64,000 nucleotides of DNA, taken from positions 392,291,037 through 392,355,036 of the forward strand of contig NC_080672.1 of NCBI RefSeq assembly GCF_030247195.1, written 5' to 3'. Positions 23,880 through 35,490 of the stretch are shown here, in pieces. Below the pieces are notes generated by a model, which had not been told where the DNA came from, did no database searches, and saw only the letters and a program-made list of their open reading frames with translations. A program made the position numbers and the translations under genes. Numbering within the stretch: position 1 is the stretch's first letter; every line of letters starts with the position of its first letter. This DNA is from Topomyia yanbarensis. Taxonomy: Eukaryota; Arthropoda; Insecta; Diptera; Culicidae.

Positions 23880-24250
23880 TAGGATTCGCTCAAACTTTGA
23901 AAACTTTTTCCGAGGCCTGGAGGGCCGAATCTCATATACCAATCGACTCAGCTCGACAATTTGGGACAACTTCTGTATATATGTGTGTATCTGTATGTAT
24001 GTATGCATGTACAATAAGGTCATGTAATTGTTTCAGCAATGGCTGAACCGATATTACTGAACCCAGTTGCAAATGAAAGGCCTGACGTGACCATTTGACA
24101 CTATTATTTTTGTTTTTTTAAATTGGTCCAATTGATGTCATGGACCTTGGCTTATTGCAGCAAGGATAATCGCGAGGATGATCGCAAAGGCTCGAGCGTT
24201 TGTATGTTAACGTTTTTGTCGCGTGTGCTGGCGTGTAGACATTTTTTTAT
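23880..24250. repeat. Culicid dispersed repeat followed by a family S fragment
   Basis: 'aggattcgctcaaactttga', 'ggcctggagggccgaatctc' and 'atataccaatcgactcagct' identify the same culicid repeat as at 11.6 kb, here split from its left part by the minisatellite element. From about 24130 family S words return ('gatgatcgcaaaggctcgag', 'gtttgtatgttaacg', 'tgtcgcgtgtgctggcg'). Confidence 0.6.
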
Positions 24251-25204
24251 AACTTCGGTGCTTGCTTGACCAACTAGGGAGCTAGTTCACGGAGCGTTGA
24301 GTATGCGTGGGGAGGGCGCATGGTCTTGTCTGAGTGGTGTGATGACTTCAGTCACCCAGAGCTGTAGAATTGTCAACTATCTCATGTGTTTATACTCCTT
24401 TGGTACTTATTTGGCATAACCTAGTAGTTATCATAACAATAAATAAATCGCGCCCGGAAGTGACTGCTTAGAATCGTTGAACTATTATTTGCTTAGAATC
24501 GGCATTCTGTTATGCTATTGATACGGAAATAACTCAGTTTTACATTCCTATTGTCATATTATTTTTGCAGATTTATGAAAGCCCCTCTTATTACGAAACC
24601 ATTACATAAGTGTAATTCTAACTATCTACAAGAATAGATTCCATATCTCATTCAAACGATCGTAGGGTAAAATCAGCACCAACACGATAGAAACAACGAA
24701 ACATTTGTCGCGTGATAGCAAAATGAACGTTACCGATTTACAAAAATATAAAATATGCTCCTCATAGTCGGCTATCCGGAGGTCAAGTTGCTTGTTTGCC
24801 ATGTAAAATTTCAGGTTTTGTGGCATTCTTGAAGTCGTTCATAAAACTTAGATTACACTTGTAGTGTGCTATAAGATTTCAAATGTTACTTGGGTTGGCC
24901 AATCGTATTAATACGACAAATGATAAATTTCCCGAATTCTCGGCAACCGGCTGCCCAGAGCAATTATTACATGATGACGCTATTGGCACACTTACTAACA
25001 ACGTTCCCCTTCCCGTTATACATGTGCATTCGAACGTGGCCGGCGTCGGTATAGATTAGAATGTAGGGATCAATATACATGGCAAAATGTGGCTCATCAT
25101 GCTATTCCCAAGCATGTTGTTCCAATGAACATTTTGCAATCTCAATTGGTACGGGTCAATAACGAAGTAGCAACCACGGGCGATTTTTTATGCTTATGCT
25201 TATG
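24251..25204. other. No gene established
   Basis: AT-rich DNA with a 66-codon minus-strand opening (24826-24626) of no recognisable similarity. No inverted ends or tandem units are obvious. A short family S fragment follows at 25205-25275. Confidence 0.4.
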
Positions 25205-25272
25205 CAATTGATGGCATGGGCCTAGTCTGCTGGTACCGAGGATAGAAACTTCCGGAAGTGACCGATTCATGA

Positions 25273-26440
25273 TCATGCGAGCGTCGTGATTCTCTCAGAA
25301 GAGCGCTGGCCGGCACTGACGTCCATCTTACGGACACAATTTCGGATCCTAGTGGTCAACTGCTTCGTATCCTTGGCCCGCCAATTATTTTTGTACACTA
25401 GGGTACTGAGGGAGTCGAAAAAATCCTCACAGTACTGGGGCAAGTTGGTCGGGTTCCTTTCTCTCGGTACGTACGGTATCTTTCTTTGCTCAAGATACCC
25501 CAGCGTCTTCTTGGCGTGATGGGAAGACGTCTTTTCTGGCCAGAAGACGTACTTCCTATCCGCATGATGCTCCATTAAGAACGGCAGAATGATTTTCTCA
25601 AGACACTCATCCTGGTTAACTTTTTTTTATTCATTTCGTTTATTTGATAGGCACAAATGCGTTAGCTTGGCGGTGCCAAATTCTTTTTTTACATTTTGGA
25701 TATTTTAAAACTAGGAGGTTACAATGTTGAAATATTTTTCTTATAAAAGAGAAAAAATTTACAGCTATCTTAAGACTAGAAATAAGATTCTATATACAAG
25801 AGAGGGAGCAAAAGATTTTTTTTATGAAAAATTTTAAAACTAGGAATTCAATAGTTTTTTAGGAAATATTTACAGCTATCTTAAAACTAACAATATTCCT
25901 GGTTAACTTGTTGATTGGCGGCCAGACCGCTCGGCTTCACCACGGCTTTGGAACCCCTCTGTCCGATATGGCGATGTACGGCAGAACTTTTTTTTCAAAT
26001 TTATGCTTGAAACTTATATTTTAATTCGGGAGGTGTGGCCGACTTGTCGCTGGAATAGTAGCTGTCATTTCCTGGAATGTGGGTTTTCGAGAACAGAAAG
26101 TAACTTTCGTCGTCCAGAACGAACGACGTGTCGTGGTATCTTCATCATCCACCGGCACTGCGACTTCACGATCGCTATCTACTCGTCCGTGTACTCGGGA
26201 GATTGAGTCTTCATTCAAGAGATGATGTCCTCCATCTTGAGGGTCCGGTGAATCAAGCTATGGGAGCAGTGATATTTTCGGGAACGACGTCACGCATACT
26301 CGTTCCGTCCTTGCTATCGAACAGCTTTTTTACGCTTCCTTCTTTTTCGTCATTATTTTCGCCGGATGGTCGCTGCCGGCCTTCCGCTCCACGCTCAGAG
26401 GATGCCAGGATCCGGTAAACTTTACTCACCGGCACGTTTT
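25273..26440 (-). pseudogene. Decayed Tc1/mariner-superfamily transposase
   Basis: Three minus-strand pieces fit one transposase read towards lower coordinates. 26435-26253 holds a helix-turn-helix-like N-terminal part with VKKLFDSKDGTSMRDV. 26218-26021 is a degenerate middle part. 25985-25273, interrupted by a retroposed insert, holds a catalytic-core tail with ISDRG, SGLAANQQ in a shifted frame, CLEKIILPF, YVFWPEKTSSHHAKKTL and IPYVPRERNPTNLP. The WP-x-x-x-S-x-H block is the second catalytic region; its usual Asp is Glu here. The expected third acidic region is altered to QYCEDFF. Several frame breaks show it is dead. Subfamily (perhaps ITmD37E-like) is uncertain. Confidence 0.65.
25623..25896 (-). 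mobile_element. SINE-like retroposed insert with 13-bp target duplication
   Basis: TCCTGGTTAACTT occurs at 25610-25622 and again at 25897-25909, bracketing 274 bp. The insert begins on the plus strand with T-rich sequence and contains 'gataggcacaaatgcgttag' and 'cttggcggtgcc'. On the minus strand it therefore ends in A-rich sequence, as expected for an insert made by reverse transcription. It lies inside the decayed mariner transposase and is younger than it. I cannot tell whether it is a SINE or the 3' end of a LINE. Confidence 0.7.
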
Positions 26441-28050
26441 AGTCTCGAAAGTGGTCCATCGTACTTTTTGCTACGATAACCATGCGTTTCATAAAACCGT
26501 ACAACACACTCGCGGAGTGCTTGCTGTTTCGACGCCACCTTCGATTGAACTGACAGCACCCGAGCGAAAAGAAACAGGCCGCCCATTTCTAGAGAGTCCA
26601 GAGAGTAATTCTCTTGGAGAGAAAAAAATAACGCTCTTTACTTTAATTGCAGAAAGGTATTGACATCATTCTTTTTTTATTGAACACCCGTTATATGGAG
26701 TCCATTGGACACGATAGTACACTTGCTTGCGAAAGAGATTGTTTCCGCAACAGTTATCGGATCAGTGCCGACAAGATGTCAGCTCTAATACCGCGGCCGA
26801 CGGTTTGATAAATGATTGCTCCACTGGATGATCCCCATATGTATTTGTTGCCGAACCAGGGAGACAAGTTAATGCTTATCCTGATGAGTTTTTTTCAATG
26901 CCAAGCATATCGGATGAGTGCGGGCTATAATGTATTGGAGATCACCAAGGCACTCTCTCAGAGCACTCAGGTTCCACTGGATGGCAAGGGTACAGTTCCT
27001 CTCCTCCAGAGAAGTAGCTGAGGTTGAATTGATTGCTATACGCTATGGAGCTAAGAAGACTTGTAGAAGAGTTGGATCTTGGGCTGCCGAGCTGACGGTT
27101 CGCATTGCTGTTGTCCTGACGGCTGTGGTTCGATCTTGCAGTTGCAAGGCTGAATTGTTGTGCTGTGTTCGGATGATTGACGGCTGAGTACTGCTGGACG
27201 AGTATTGACTGGAAAGATTTAGGGACAGTGGGTTGTTGGCTGATGGGTTTTTGTGATAAGCTACGTGCATCGCAAGAATCCGGAACGTCCCCGGCCAGGG
27301 TCGACGCGAGAAGATTTTTTTTTGTTTCAGCTACTGAATGTTGTTGCTATTGTTTGCGGATTGCCGCGTATATGGTTTGTATGGTGCCAAGAACAATCCG
27401 CTACCCGGCTTTGATCGCGGGATCGTGATGTTTTTGATTTCTCTATGTCTTCCATGGTTTTTAGAGTGTAGTTTTGGCGTTTTTCGGAATTGATGCCGCT
27501 GCTTATAGGGCCTTGTGCTATGGTTATTATGCTGACCTCCTCACTATAAAAGCTATTTTGGCTTGGTTCTAGCTTTGTGTTCGGGGGGGGGGGGGGGGGG
27601 GGGGTTGATGGCTATGTGTCGTTTGACAAGTGTTGACTAGAACGATTTGGGGGCAGTGAGTTGTTTGCTGTTACCGTTTCTTGGGAGAGCACACGGAATG
27701 CATCGGGAGAGCCCGCCCCGATCAGGATCGACGGGGGAAGGTTGCTTGTTTTATGATGGAGAACAGGTCGGGTGTAAGCAGGTTCATATCGAGGGTAGCT
27801 TTGGAGCTAGGATTTCTAGATTTATCAGTGCCATTGTTTCTGGAACCCTTCTCTTTTTGATGGCCGGATCTTCTAAGTTCTATTTGCATGAACGGGCCGG
27901 CGGATGATTTGTTTACGTGGACCGGTGTAACGAACTTTCCCTTCTTTGAATTTGTTCCCGTATGGGCGGTATGATGGTATTGTGCAAGGCACCGCTTTTG
28001 ATGTAGTTCGGAGACGGCATGCCGTGAGTATTTCATCATTTCCAAAACAT
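26441..28050. other. Unidentified region with a diverged internal duplication and a G22 run
   Basis: Segments 27175-27320 and 27605-27745 resemble each other ('gttgactagaacgatttggg', 'gcagtgagttgtt', '...gatcgacgggggaagg' against 'attgactggaaagatttagg', 'acagtgggttgtt', '...gtcgacgcgagaag'). On the minus strand both read as Ser/Gln/Asn-rich peptide, and 28045-27722 is open for 107 codons (Lys/Ser/His-rich, no domain recognised). About 22 Gs run from 27583 to 27604. These may be remains of a low-complexity protein gene or of a retroelement gag. Confidence 0.3.
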
Positions 28051-29159
28051 TTTTGTACCTACGTAAAACATAAACTATAACTTATTTCGAGGAACCTTAT
28101 TCCCGTATATTCGATAATCTTACTTAACATCCTTTTGCTGTGGGCGTGGCTAAAACTATGGCTATTAAATACAATTTGTATTCAATTCCAGTTGAAATAT
28201 TATTCGGGAGCTCCACTTTTGGAAATAAAATCATAAAAAATATAAAATTTGAATTTCAAAGGATAATTCTCAACCAAAAATGCAAACTCCATACCTCTAG
28301 GTTCAGTTCATTTTACTTTCGAAATCTCATTAAATATTACCCTGATTAAATTCTTCTCTTATCTACAATTTACATATCTGTTGAGTGCGATGAGCAAAGC
28401 CAGATGCAAGAATGAGCAATGTACCAAAACGTCTCGAATCATTAGGCGCGAATTATTTAAATTATTATTGCATTATTGAGTGATACAACACCAGGCAACA
28501 ACATAGATTAGTAAACGCCATGCTGTGCAATCTGCGCAGGAGCGAAAACTATTCCTATACGCTAATGTTTGCGCAAGGGGGATATACCCATCTCACATAA
28601 GAAGCTTTCTAATTATTGGATTTTTTTCCGTTCGTTTCTCTGCGGTTTGTATCTGTTCGATAAACATTCCAAAAGCTGGTGTATGATGAATGCTCGAAGT
28701 AACGCAAGCGCGCCGTTATTTCTTATGAGCCAGATCGTATGTACGAGCATTTGTGTGCAACACCCTACTACTGGTCAAATTACAGATGGATTTGAGTTAT
28801 ATTTGATTTCTATTCTTATACCAGTCCAGAGTTAATAGTTTGGACCTACAGTCGATGCAACAAAATAACAATATTATCGCATGATTTGTGGACTAAAAAT
28901 CTATTTGTAGATATGATTTGGTAATACGAATGTGGCTTGGGCAACGCTGGGGATGATGGTCGTGACGCAGCCCCAACAAATGTGAGAAAACCAGCAATTC
29001 GACGGAATACGTTCTGAACCAAAAATAGGGCATATCAACACAACATTACTGCAATCACTAACATTTGAATACGAACTCAGTAAAACCGAAATATACACAG
29101 TATAATGCATATGCAAAAAACAGGCTAATAGTCACGTCACGGAACAATGCTAAACAACA
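28051..29159. other. No gene established
   Basis: The longest frame is 88 codons (28569-28835 plus), without a recognisable domain. No transposon ends seen. AT-rich. Confidence 0.35.
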
Positions 29160-29490
29160 TTAAGCTTTGTTCTTTTGGCATACCACGAATGATCGACCGA
29201 CCATCAAACGGTGGTTTACTGCGTAACTACGCTCGCGGTAGGCGACACGATCACTGACGACGTAGAGTAGTTGGTGACCTTCTTGGTCGGTTCTAATGGC
29301 TTTGTTCTCGTTTGAACTCCTATAACAGTTGGCAGATTTGATACAAACGCTTTTAAACATGTGTCCATGAACTTTGCTGGAGCAACAGAGGTGTTGAACA
29401 GCCATCTGCAATAACTGACGGTGTCGAAGTGAGACACGTAAGTAATATTGACTAATATGGGTGATTGCAAACTATGTTCACTTTTCAGTA
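29160..29490 (-). other. Possible exon of an unidentified gene
   Basis: Two overlapping minus frames are open here: 29470-29216 (84 codons, with YVSHFDTVSYCRWLF) and 29411-29160 (83 codons). AG acceptors preceded by mixed tracts lie near 29475 and 29420. It could be the exon after the better candidate at 29824-30030, but I cannot fix frame or boundaries, and neither peptide matches a family I know. No expression evidence is available from sequence. Confidence 0.2.
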
Positions 29491-29823
29491 TTTGAACAAT
29501 TTTATAATATCTATTACTGCTGATCGGTCCAATATCGAAAAACTATTCCATAAACATTAAATAGTGTTAGCCATACCTGACAGAATTTTGAAGTTCTGCG
29601 AAATCTTCACAGAAGTCTGGTGAAATAGTTACCAAATTACAGGACAAGATGTAGAAATTTCGCGTTCACTAGGTTCAAATATAGAGCTCAAATTCGAGAA
29701 TGAATTAGGAACTGATTGTGATTGATTATCACCATGATAACGATAAGAGGTGAAAACCAACGTTTGATACTTCCAAAACAACATAAACAAAACTTCATGG
29801 TTACACACGGAGGTAGCACCTAC

Positions 29824-30030
29824 CTGTTGACACGTGATGAATAATGCGATCCACACGAAAATTCCCGCCAGTCCCTGGGCGGTCTTAGTCTGCAGAAAGA
29901 TTCCATCACCGACATGGCTGATCAATGGATCGGTAGCCAGCGCTGCCGATTCCGTTGCGTGAATGATAATATTAGGCTTCGAACTGACGGTACCATTCGT
30001 CAGCTCCAATGCCGGGTGTTCCGTACTCAT
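29824..30030 (-). CDS. Candidate first coding exon of an unidentified membrane protein
   Basis: From the ATG at 30030 the minus strand reads 69 codons in phase 0 up to a good splice donor (CAACAG|GTAGGT at 29824/29823). The peptide starts MSTEHPALELTNGTV, has a polar ~50-residue head, then a hydrophobic stretch GLAGIFVWIALFIT cut by the donor. That looks like a cytosolic N terminus running into a first membrane helix. The opening continues upstream without a stop for about 25 more codons, but only from a GTG, so the ATG is preferred. I do not recognise the family; a solute-carrier-like transporter is one guess. Downstream exons may lie at 29.2-29.5 kb or beyond the window's clear signals. Confidence 0.35.
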
Positions 30031-30109
30031 GCTGTTCCGCTTCTGGTGTTCACTGCTACCAACAACAGGGGCAGTGCTATACACTGCTTGCTCGCTATAG
30101 CACACGAGT

Positions 30110-31030
30110 CGTTAGTATCAGATTGCAGTAACAATTAGAAATTCTTCTCTCTATTATCCAACCTTTATGCTCGATTAATGCACAATGAAACCCTTCGCTG
30201 CACTTTCCACATTTAGAACACAATCACCATGTACTGAGCTTATTTTGATTAACATCTGTTAACACAATTTGCTTCTCAGTGACACACTTTCACTTTTTTC
30301 TAGGTGTACTGCAAGCCCGTTCAGGCTAATATGAGACTTTTACTCGTTTCCACTGCTAACTCCTAAGCCTGAAAACTGAATAAATATTTTGGTTAAATGT
30401 AGAAACGTTTAAAAACATGTAAACAAAATCAACAACAGTTGCGGATCTGTAGACAAAAAAAGACAAACGACAACGTTGTTGATTCAACCATCGACCATTA
30501 TCGTCATCGCTTCACTATTATTCATTAGCATTAGACACCGATTTGATGTCAAAATGATTCACACAGAACACTTATAACAGTGTGAAAATTGCTAATTTTC
30601 ACTCCACTTCTCCAAAAAATAACTGCAGGTAATTGAATTCAACCAGTCTGAAAAAAAAGAAATATGTATAAAACATTAGTGGCAATGTCGCAATTAGAAA
30701 CAATATAACTAAAGAATAGGTACAATATACATAGAATTTTTAATTTATATTCATAGCAGGGGGATTGTCCCCGGTTATGTACAGAGTTTACTTTTTTGTA
30801 CAGAGAATTTGTTTTGATAATTTGTGTGCATTTGTGTTTTGTTATTGAAAGTGTATATTGATTTAGTTTGAAACAAGATAGTTACGAGCAATTGTTTGAG
30901 TAGATATTTGGTCAACTTTTTTTTGTCTCCTGTTGCAGGCCACATAGAAAAATTCACTAAAAATGCAGAAGTATGAAGTAAAACCAAAACAGATTCACAG
31001 TTTAGATACCATTTTGCATGCAGGAATAGG
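30110..31030. other. No gene seen; upstream of the candidate minus-strand exon
   Basis: AT-rich DNA without convincing ORFs. If the 30-kb exon is real, this stretch should hold its 5' UTR and promoter on the minus strand, but I see no clear TATA/initiator arrangement. Confidence 0.35.
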
Positions 31031-31035
31031 TTGTA

Positions 31036-31196
31036 TACCATTCCCCAGAAAGCCATTTCCCAGAAAGCCAATCCCCAAAATTCCATCTTCCAGAATGTAC
31101 CGTTCCCCAGAAAGACATTGCCCAGAATGTACCATTCCCTAGAAAGCCATTATCCAGAATGCTCCATTCCCCAGAATGCCCCATTCCCCAGAAAAG
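31036..31196. repeat. Short minisatellite, 'ccattccccagaaagc' units
   Basis: About nine imperfect 15-20 bp units of 'ccattccccagaaagc', 'ccattcccagaatgt' type run in tandem. A related array in the opposite orientation ('tttctggggaatgg', 'ttctggggaatgat', with a long G run) lies at 32970-33060. Frames across it (repeated GNGIFW-like peptides) are artefacts of the repeat. Confidence 0.7.
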
Positions 31197-31549
31197 TTAA
31201 TGTTCTTAATCTTTTTTTTTGTGGCGAAGCCTAAGGTTTGCGCGTTACCTAATTCAAGGAACTGATGCGGTGTAAAGCTGCAGAGGACATGCTGCCGAAT
31301 ATGGCTGCCCCTCGCAATCAAACCTGCTATTCACTCGTATAACCGATTTACTCGATCACAGGGATTGGTTCCTTCTTTCAATCATGAGCAGTTGTTTTTT
31401 ATTTTGCACGCCAATTTGTGATATTTTCGTCTGACCGGTTTATTCAAACATAGGTGTTAATTCCTTCTTTTGAACTTTCCTTCAATCTATATTAAAATCG
31501 AAATGAATGCTCATTTTGACAAACGGTTTGGTGTGTTTTTAGAGTATTT

Positions 31550-31717
31550 CTCAACAAACATATGACAGCACAGTTCACAGTATTTAATGAAAGACAAAAC
31601 TTTTTTCTTTTGTTTACTACCAACATCTGTGGTTGGAGAGTAACGGTTTGTTCAGAATTTCCGATAAAAGTGAATTTTGACAGTTGGCTTTAACGCCGTA
31701 ATCACATGTTTGTCGAG
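31550..31717. mobile_element. Deleted MITE copy, CTCGACAAACAT family
   Basis: It starts 'ctcaacaaacatatgacagc' and ends 'gccgtaatcacatgtttgtc' + 'gag'. The interior 'aatgaaagacaaaactttt', 'tgtttactaccaacatctg' and 'gttcagaatttccgataaaa' matches the element at 53716-53950. The left arm is shortened. Noncoding. Confidence 0.6.
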
Positions 31718-31820
31718 ATTTATCTTTCTTTTGCATTGGAAATGTTTCGTACGCAAATGTACGATCTACCCGAAATGCATTCGAAAGTATTTTCTTACCT
31801 TATGCCAAATGGTACTTATA

Positions 31821-32091
31821 CAACAGACTAACAGATATTCGACAACAATTCTTCGCCAATGTTAGCGGTCATTTTGAATATATTTTTAGATGGGACAGTG
31901 ATCGCATTCACGATTATAATCCATATGTGGCGCGACTGGTATATGCGCAAGTATACGGGATAGACCACTAGTAAAAAATGTTCCTGGGTCTGAGGGTTAA
32001 ATAATTTGTAAATGAGTGGTTAGAACCGTGTATAGTGTTTGGCGGATCGATATTTTTAAGGAAATCATAGTGTTATGTCTGTTTGTCTGTG
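31821..32091. mobile_element. Diverged copy of the CACAGACTAACAGACATAACA MITE
   Basis: The ends 'aacagactaacagatattcg' and 'agtgttatgtctgtttgtct' + 'gtg' match the inverted ends of the MITE inside the R1 LINE at 61422-61708. Interior words ('ggtcattt', 'gtaaatgagtg', 'ggcggatcgatatttttaag') also align. No target duplication is preserved, so this copy is older. Confidence 0.65.
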
Positions 32092-32969
32092 CTACACGAC
32101 TGTTAAGTCAAATGGCCAACTACCATATAATCTCTTATGTCAGACGATGTTGTGCCAAAAGATATTATGCCGAACAGCATAGTTTTGCTCAAAAGTTGGG
32201 ACAATTCTTCAAGTACAAACTGGGAAGACGTAAAGAGTCATTTTCATGAAGATTCAATGAACTGCTCATGTTTGAAAGAAGGAATCAATTCCTATTTTTG
32301 AGCAAAACGGATAAGCGAATGGATAACTGGCTTACTTGCGAGGAGCCACCGCTTTCGGCAGCTCATCCTCAGCAACTTAACACCACATCAATTCAATTAT
32401 TTCGATAATGCACAAAGTTTTGGTTTCACCATATAACTTACATAACACTGTTCATTCTTTTGAATCCTAAAAAGGGGCACTACCGTTTCCTATGATTGTT
32501 TCCCAATGACTCTCAAAACACACCTGATTAGATTCTGCAATTTGTACTACATGTTTCCTGGACAATAGTTCTTTCTGGGAAGAACACTTCGGTATTTTAT
32601 TTTGTGTGGAATGTGCACGAATCGAAAGCGAAGAATACCGTTTGATGGAAGTGGGAACGAGTACAGTCGTGATTCGTTGGTTGGGCCACAGTCAATGTCC
32701 AACTAACGAATTTGATTCGTTAATTGGACCGATTGACAGACGTCCAGAACTATCCAAAGGAGACGGTAGTGCTGTAAATGCTTCTGTTCACATCGCTGAT
32801 TATTTTCAGTTTGATTGTCAAGGTGCTTTTGACATTAAGATGCTTTTTAATTGAACAATGGTCCAACTAGCAGAGGCCCAACTAAAAAGCGGTCCAGTTC
32901 AAAAGTGACCAACCAGCGAATCACGACTGTAGCAAGTTAAAAAGATCAAATCAATTAAAAATTAAGCTA

Positions 32970-33060
32970 CATTCTGGAAAATGACTTTCTGGGGAATGGT
33001 AATCTGGGGGGGGGGGGGGGGGGTGGATTCTGGGGAATGATTTTTGGGGGAATAGTATAC
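32970..33060. repeat. 'ttctggggaatg' minisatellite with a G run
   Basis: 'acattctggaaaatgacttt', 'ctggggaatggtaatctg', a run of about 16 Gs, then 'ggattctggggaatgatttt'. This is the complement of the 31.0-31.2 kb units. The adjoining 'atagtatacaatcgcagg' also mirrors 'caggaataggttgtatacca' at 31020. Confidence 0.6.
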
Positions 33061-33985
33061 AATCGCAGGAATATATAGTAATGGACAAACGATCCAAATT
33101 TTTGAATCATCCGCCACATCCAATTCAGAATCAAAACGAACACGTGTCTAGCCAAACATTTGAAAAGAGCCTATCTACAAAACGTAAACATTGAGAAAAT
33201 TGCCAAAGAAGGTTTGATCAGGTCCTTTATAATGATAGGATTATAATCCAATTTGGAAAATTGATACTATTTAATTTCGTTTGATTGCGCATATTGCTTC
33301 TACTTGTATACCTCATACAAAAAATGCTGTTCAGGTCTGACATTACACCGAAAGTAAGAAGAATCGAGTGAAATCTAATTTGATGGCCAGATTGATCCCA
33401 TTGAAGATCGTAAAATCAGATTGACACTGTATGTAAATTATGGAAACATTGGACTTAGAGCAGTTGCAGTTTCGATCAATTCATCGCGTAGGTGTTGCGC
33501 TGCTGTTATAAGCCTTTTACCATCTGTTATAATACAATAATACGTTATAACCCTTTTAAATAGACTGTATTATTAGTAAAGCCCTTTAGAAATCCGTTAG
33601 GTCTTTTTATAAGCAGTTGGGCCCTTTTGTAATCAGTTAGGCCTTTTCATAATCAGTTTGGTCATAAAGAAAAACCGCTTTTATAAATTGTTGTAAAATC
33701 TTTATCAAAATTTTTCATTATCAAATGTTGCGTTATGGCCGTGTTCGGATAGATATTTTTAATGGAAATAATAAAAATTCGATCTGTTTACATTTTGCGG
33801 TTAGACCCTTTTCAAGTGTTTGGCTAGATGTGACATAATTGTTGCGCATATTGACACATTTCAAATGCACTGGCGACTTACCTCTTTTTAAAGGAAATAA
33901 TCTTAGTATTGTAGTATGAATTATGATTAGAGATACTAAATATAAAAATTTAAAAAAAATACGGGAAAGGTGGCTACTGAGTCAT
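33061..33985. other. No gene seen
   Basis: AT-rich. Around 33520-33660 the word 'ccctttt(a)taa' recurs ('aagccttttaccatctg', 'aacccttttaaatag', 'gtctttttataagcagttgg', 'gcccttttgtaatcagttag', 'ggccttttcataatcagttt'), a short degenerate tandem repeat of ~25-30 bp. No coding signal. Confidence 0.4.
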
Positions 33986-35490
33986 TTTTCGAGAGTTATC
34001 CTACTGGACCTACATTTGCAGACGAGACAGGCAATGTCGACACTAAAACACTGCTTAAAGCTAATTGCAGCGGGTCGTGATTCTGAGTGTGATATTTACT
34101 GTACAGTGCGAAGGTAGAGACTTTGCGATCGCGTGTATCATCGCGAAGCACTCGAGCATTTGTACGTGTAAACGTAAGTGTTTGAACGCGTGTCTGTCGG
34201 GTGTGCTAACGCGTATGTAACTTCGCGTGTATAAATTCTACTTTATAATCGTGTGTCTTTCGCATATTCGCGTGTGTTTCGCAACGATCGCGCGCCCGCC
34301 GTCAATCTGATACTTAATTGTTGGTGTTCAGATTCTAGAACAAAGTAGGTTCTTCCGTATCAATAGAGTTCCCGGTCACGTCACCGTGGTACGTGTTGTC
34401 TAGTGGTTATGAACTTTATTTTTTGATTGATCCAACTGAATGTATGGACCTAAGTTGCTAGGACGGAGGATAACGATTTCCGGAAGTGACCGATTCATGA
34501 TCGCGCGGACACGGACGGGATCGCTTTTGTAACTTCGTAAATACTATAACGTTCACCTTATTACCGGAGGGTACCTACGCGGGCGTAGGTGTTCATAGAT
34601 GATCGCGAAGGGCTTAATACTTTGTATTTTGACGTGTGACTTCGCGTGTATAAATTCGATTTTGTAACCCTGTGGTCATTCACATATTCGCGTGTGTTCT
34701 TGGATGATCACGCGGACAGTCATTCTGATATTCAATTCTCGGTGTACGGAACACATTCTAACAGGGAGTGAGTTACCCCATATCACTAGAGTTTCTGGTC
34801 ATGTCGCCATGGAACGTGTTGTTCAATGGATATGAGAGCTTTCTTTTTTAAATTGGTTCAATTGAAGGCAATGATCTAGACAGCTGGTACTGAGAATAGA
34901 GACTTTCGGAAGTGACTGATTCATGATCGTGCTAGCGAAGGAGTTTATAGGTTCACGCTTGAGATCGCGTTTGAATGTTTATAAGTGCGGAGACGTTCAT
35001 AGTATCACCCCGGCGACATCAAGTCTGCGAGAACGCGGGTGTAGGTTGCGTGGATGATTGCGACGGGCTCAAGCATTTGTACGTTAATGTGTTTGTCGCA
35101 TGTATAAATTCGATTTGATGTCGCCGTGGAACGTGTTCAATTAGTCACCGGGGTGTTATCCTGTTTGCAAGTTCGTGGACGTAGATGTGCGTGGATGATC
35201 ACGAAGAAATCGAGCGTTTGTATGATGACGTTTTTGTCGCGCGTGCCAGCGTGTATATAACATCGCGCGTATACATTACATACATACATACATTGCGTAT
35301 TCTTGAATGATCGCGCGCGGATCGTAAATATACTTAATTTTTAGTGTATGGTTCAGATGCTAGAATGGAGTGAGTTCTCCTCTTTCACTAGAGTTCCCGG
35401 CCATATCGCCATGTTGTCTTTTTTCTATTGGTCCAACTGAAGGCATGGGTTTGGGCTGCTAGGACGAACACATACGACTAGCGCACTAGT
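33986..35490 (-). repeat. Family S array, minus orientation
   Basis: It opens with half of the 21.7-22.2 kb palindrome ('tttttcgagagttatcctac', 'aatgtcgacactaaaacact', 'gggtcgtgattctgagtgtg'). At least three modules follow with 'gagtttctggtcatgtcgcc', 'atggaacgtgttg', 'gtgaccgattcatgatcgcg', 'gatgatcgcgaagggcttaa' and 'acttcgcgtgtataaattcg'. Module starts lie near 34370, 34780 and 35385. It is noncoding and similar in order to 39-41 kb. Confidence 0.65.

Noticed and set aside
31002..31234. GNGTFWAMSFWG-like repeated peptide frames
   Set aside because: Produced by the 'ccattccccagaaagc' minisatellite; no start context or conservation.
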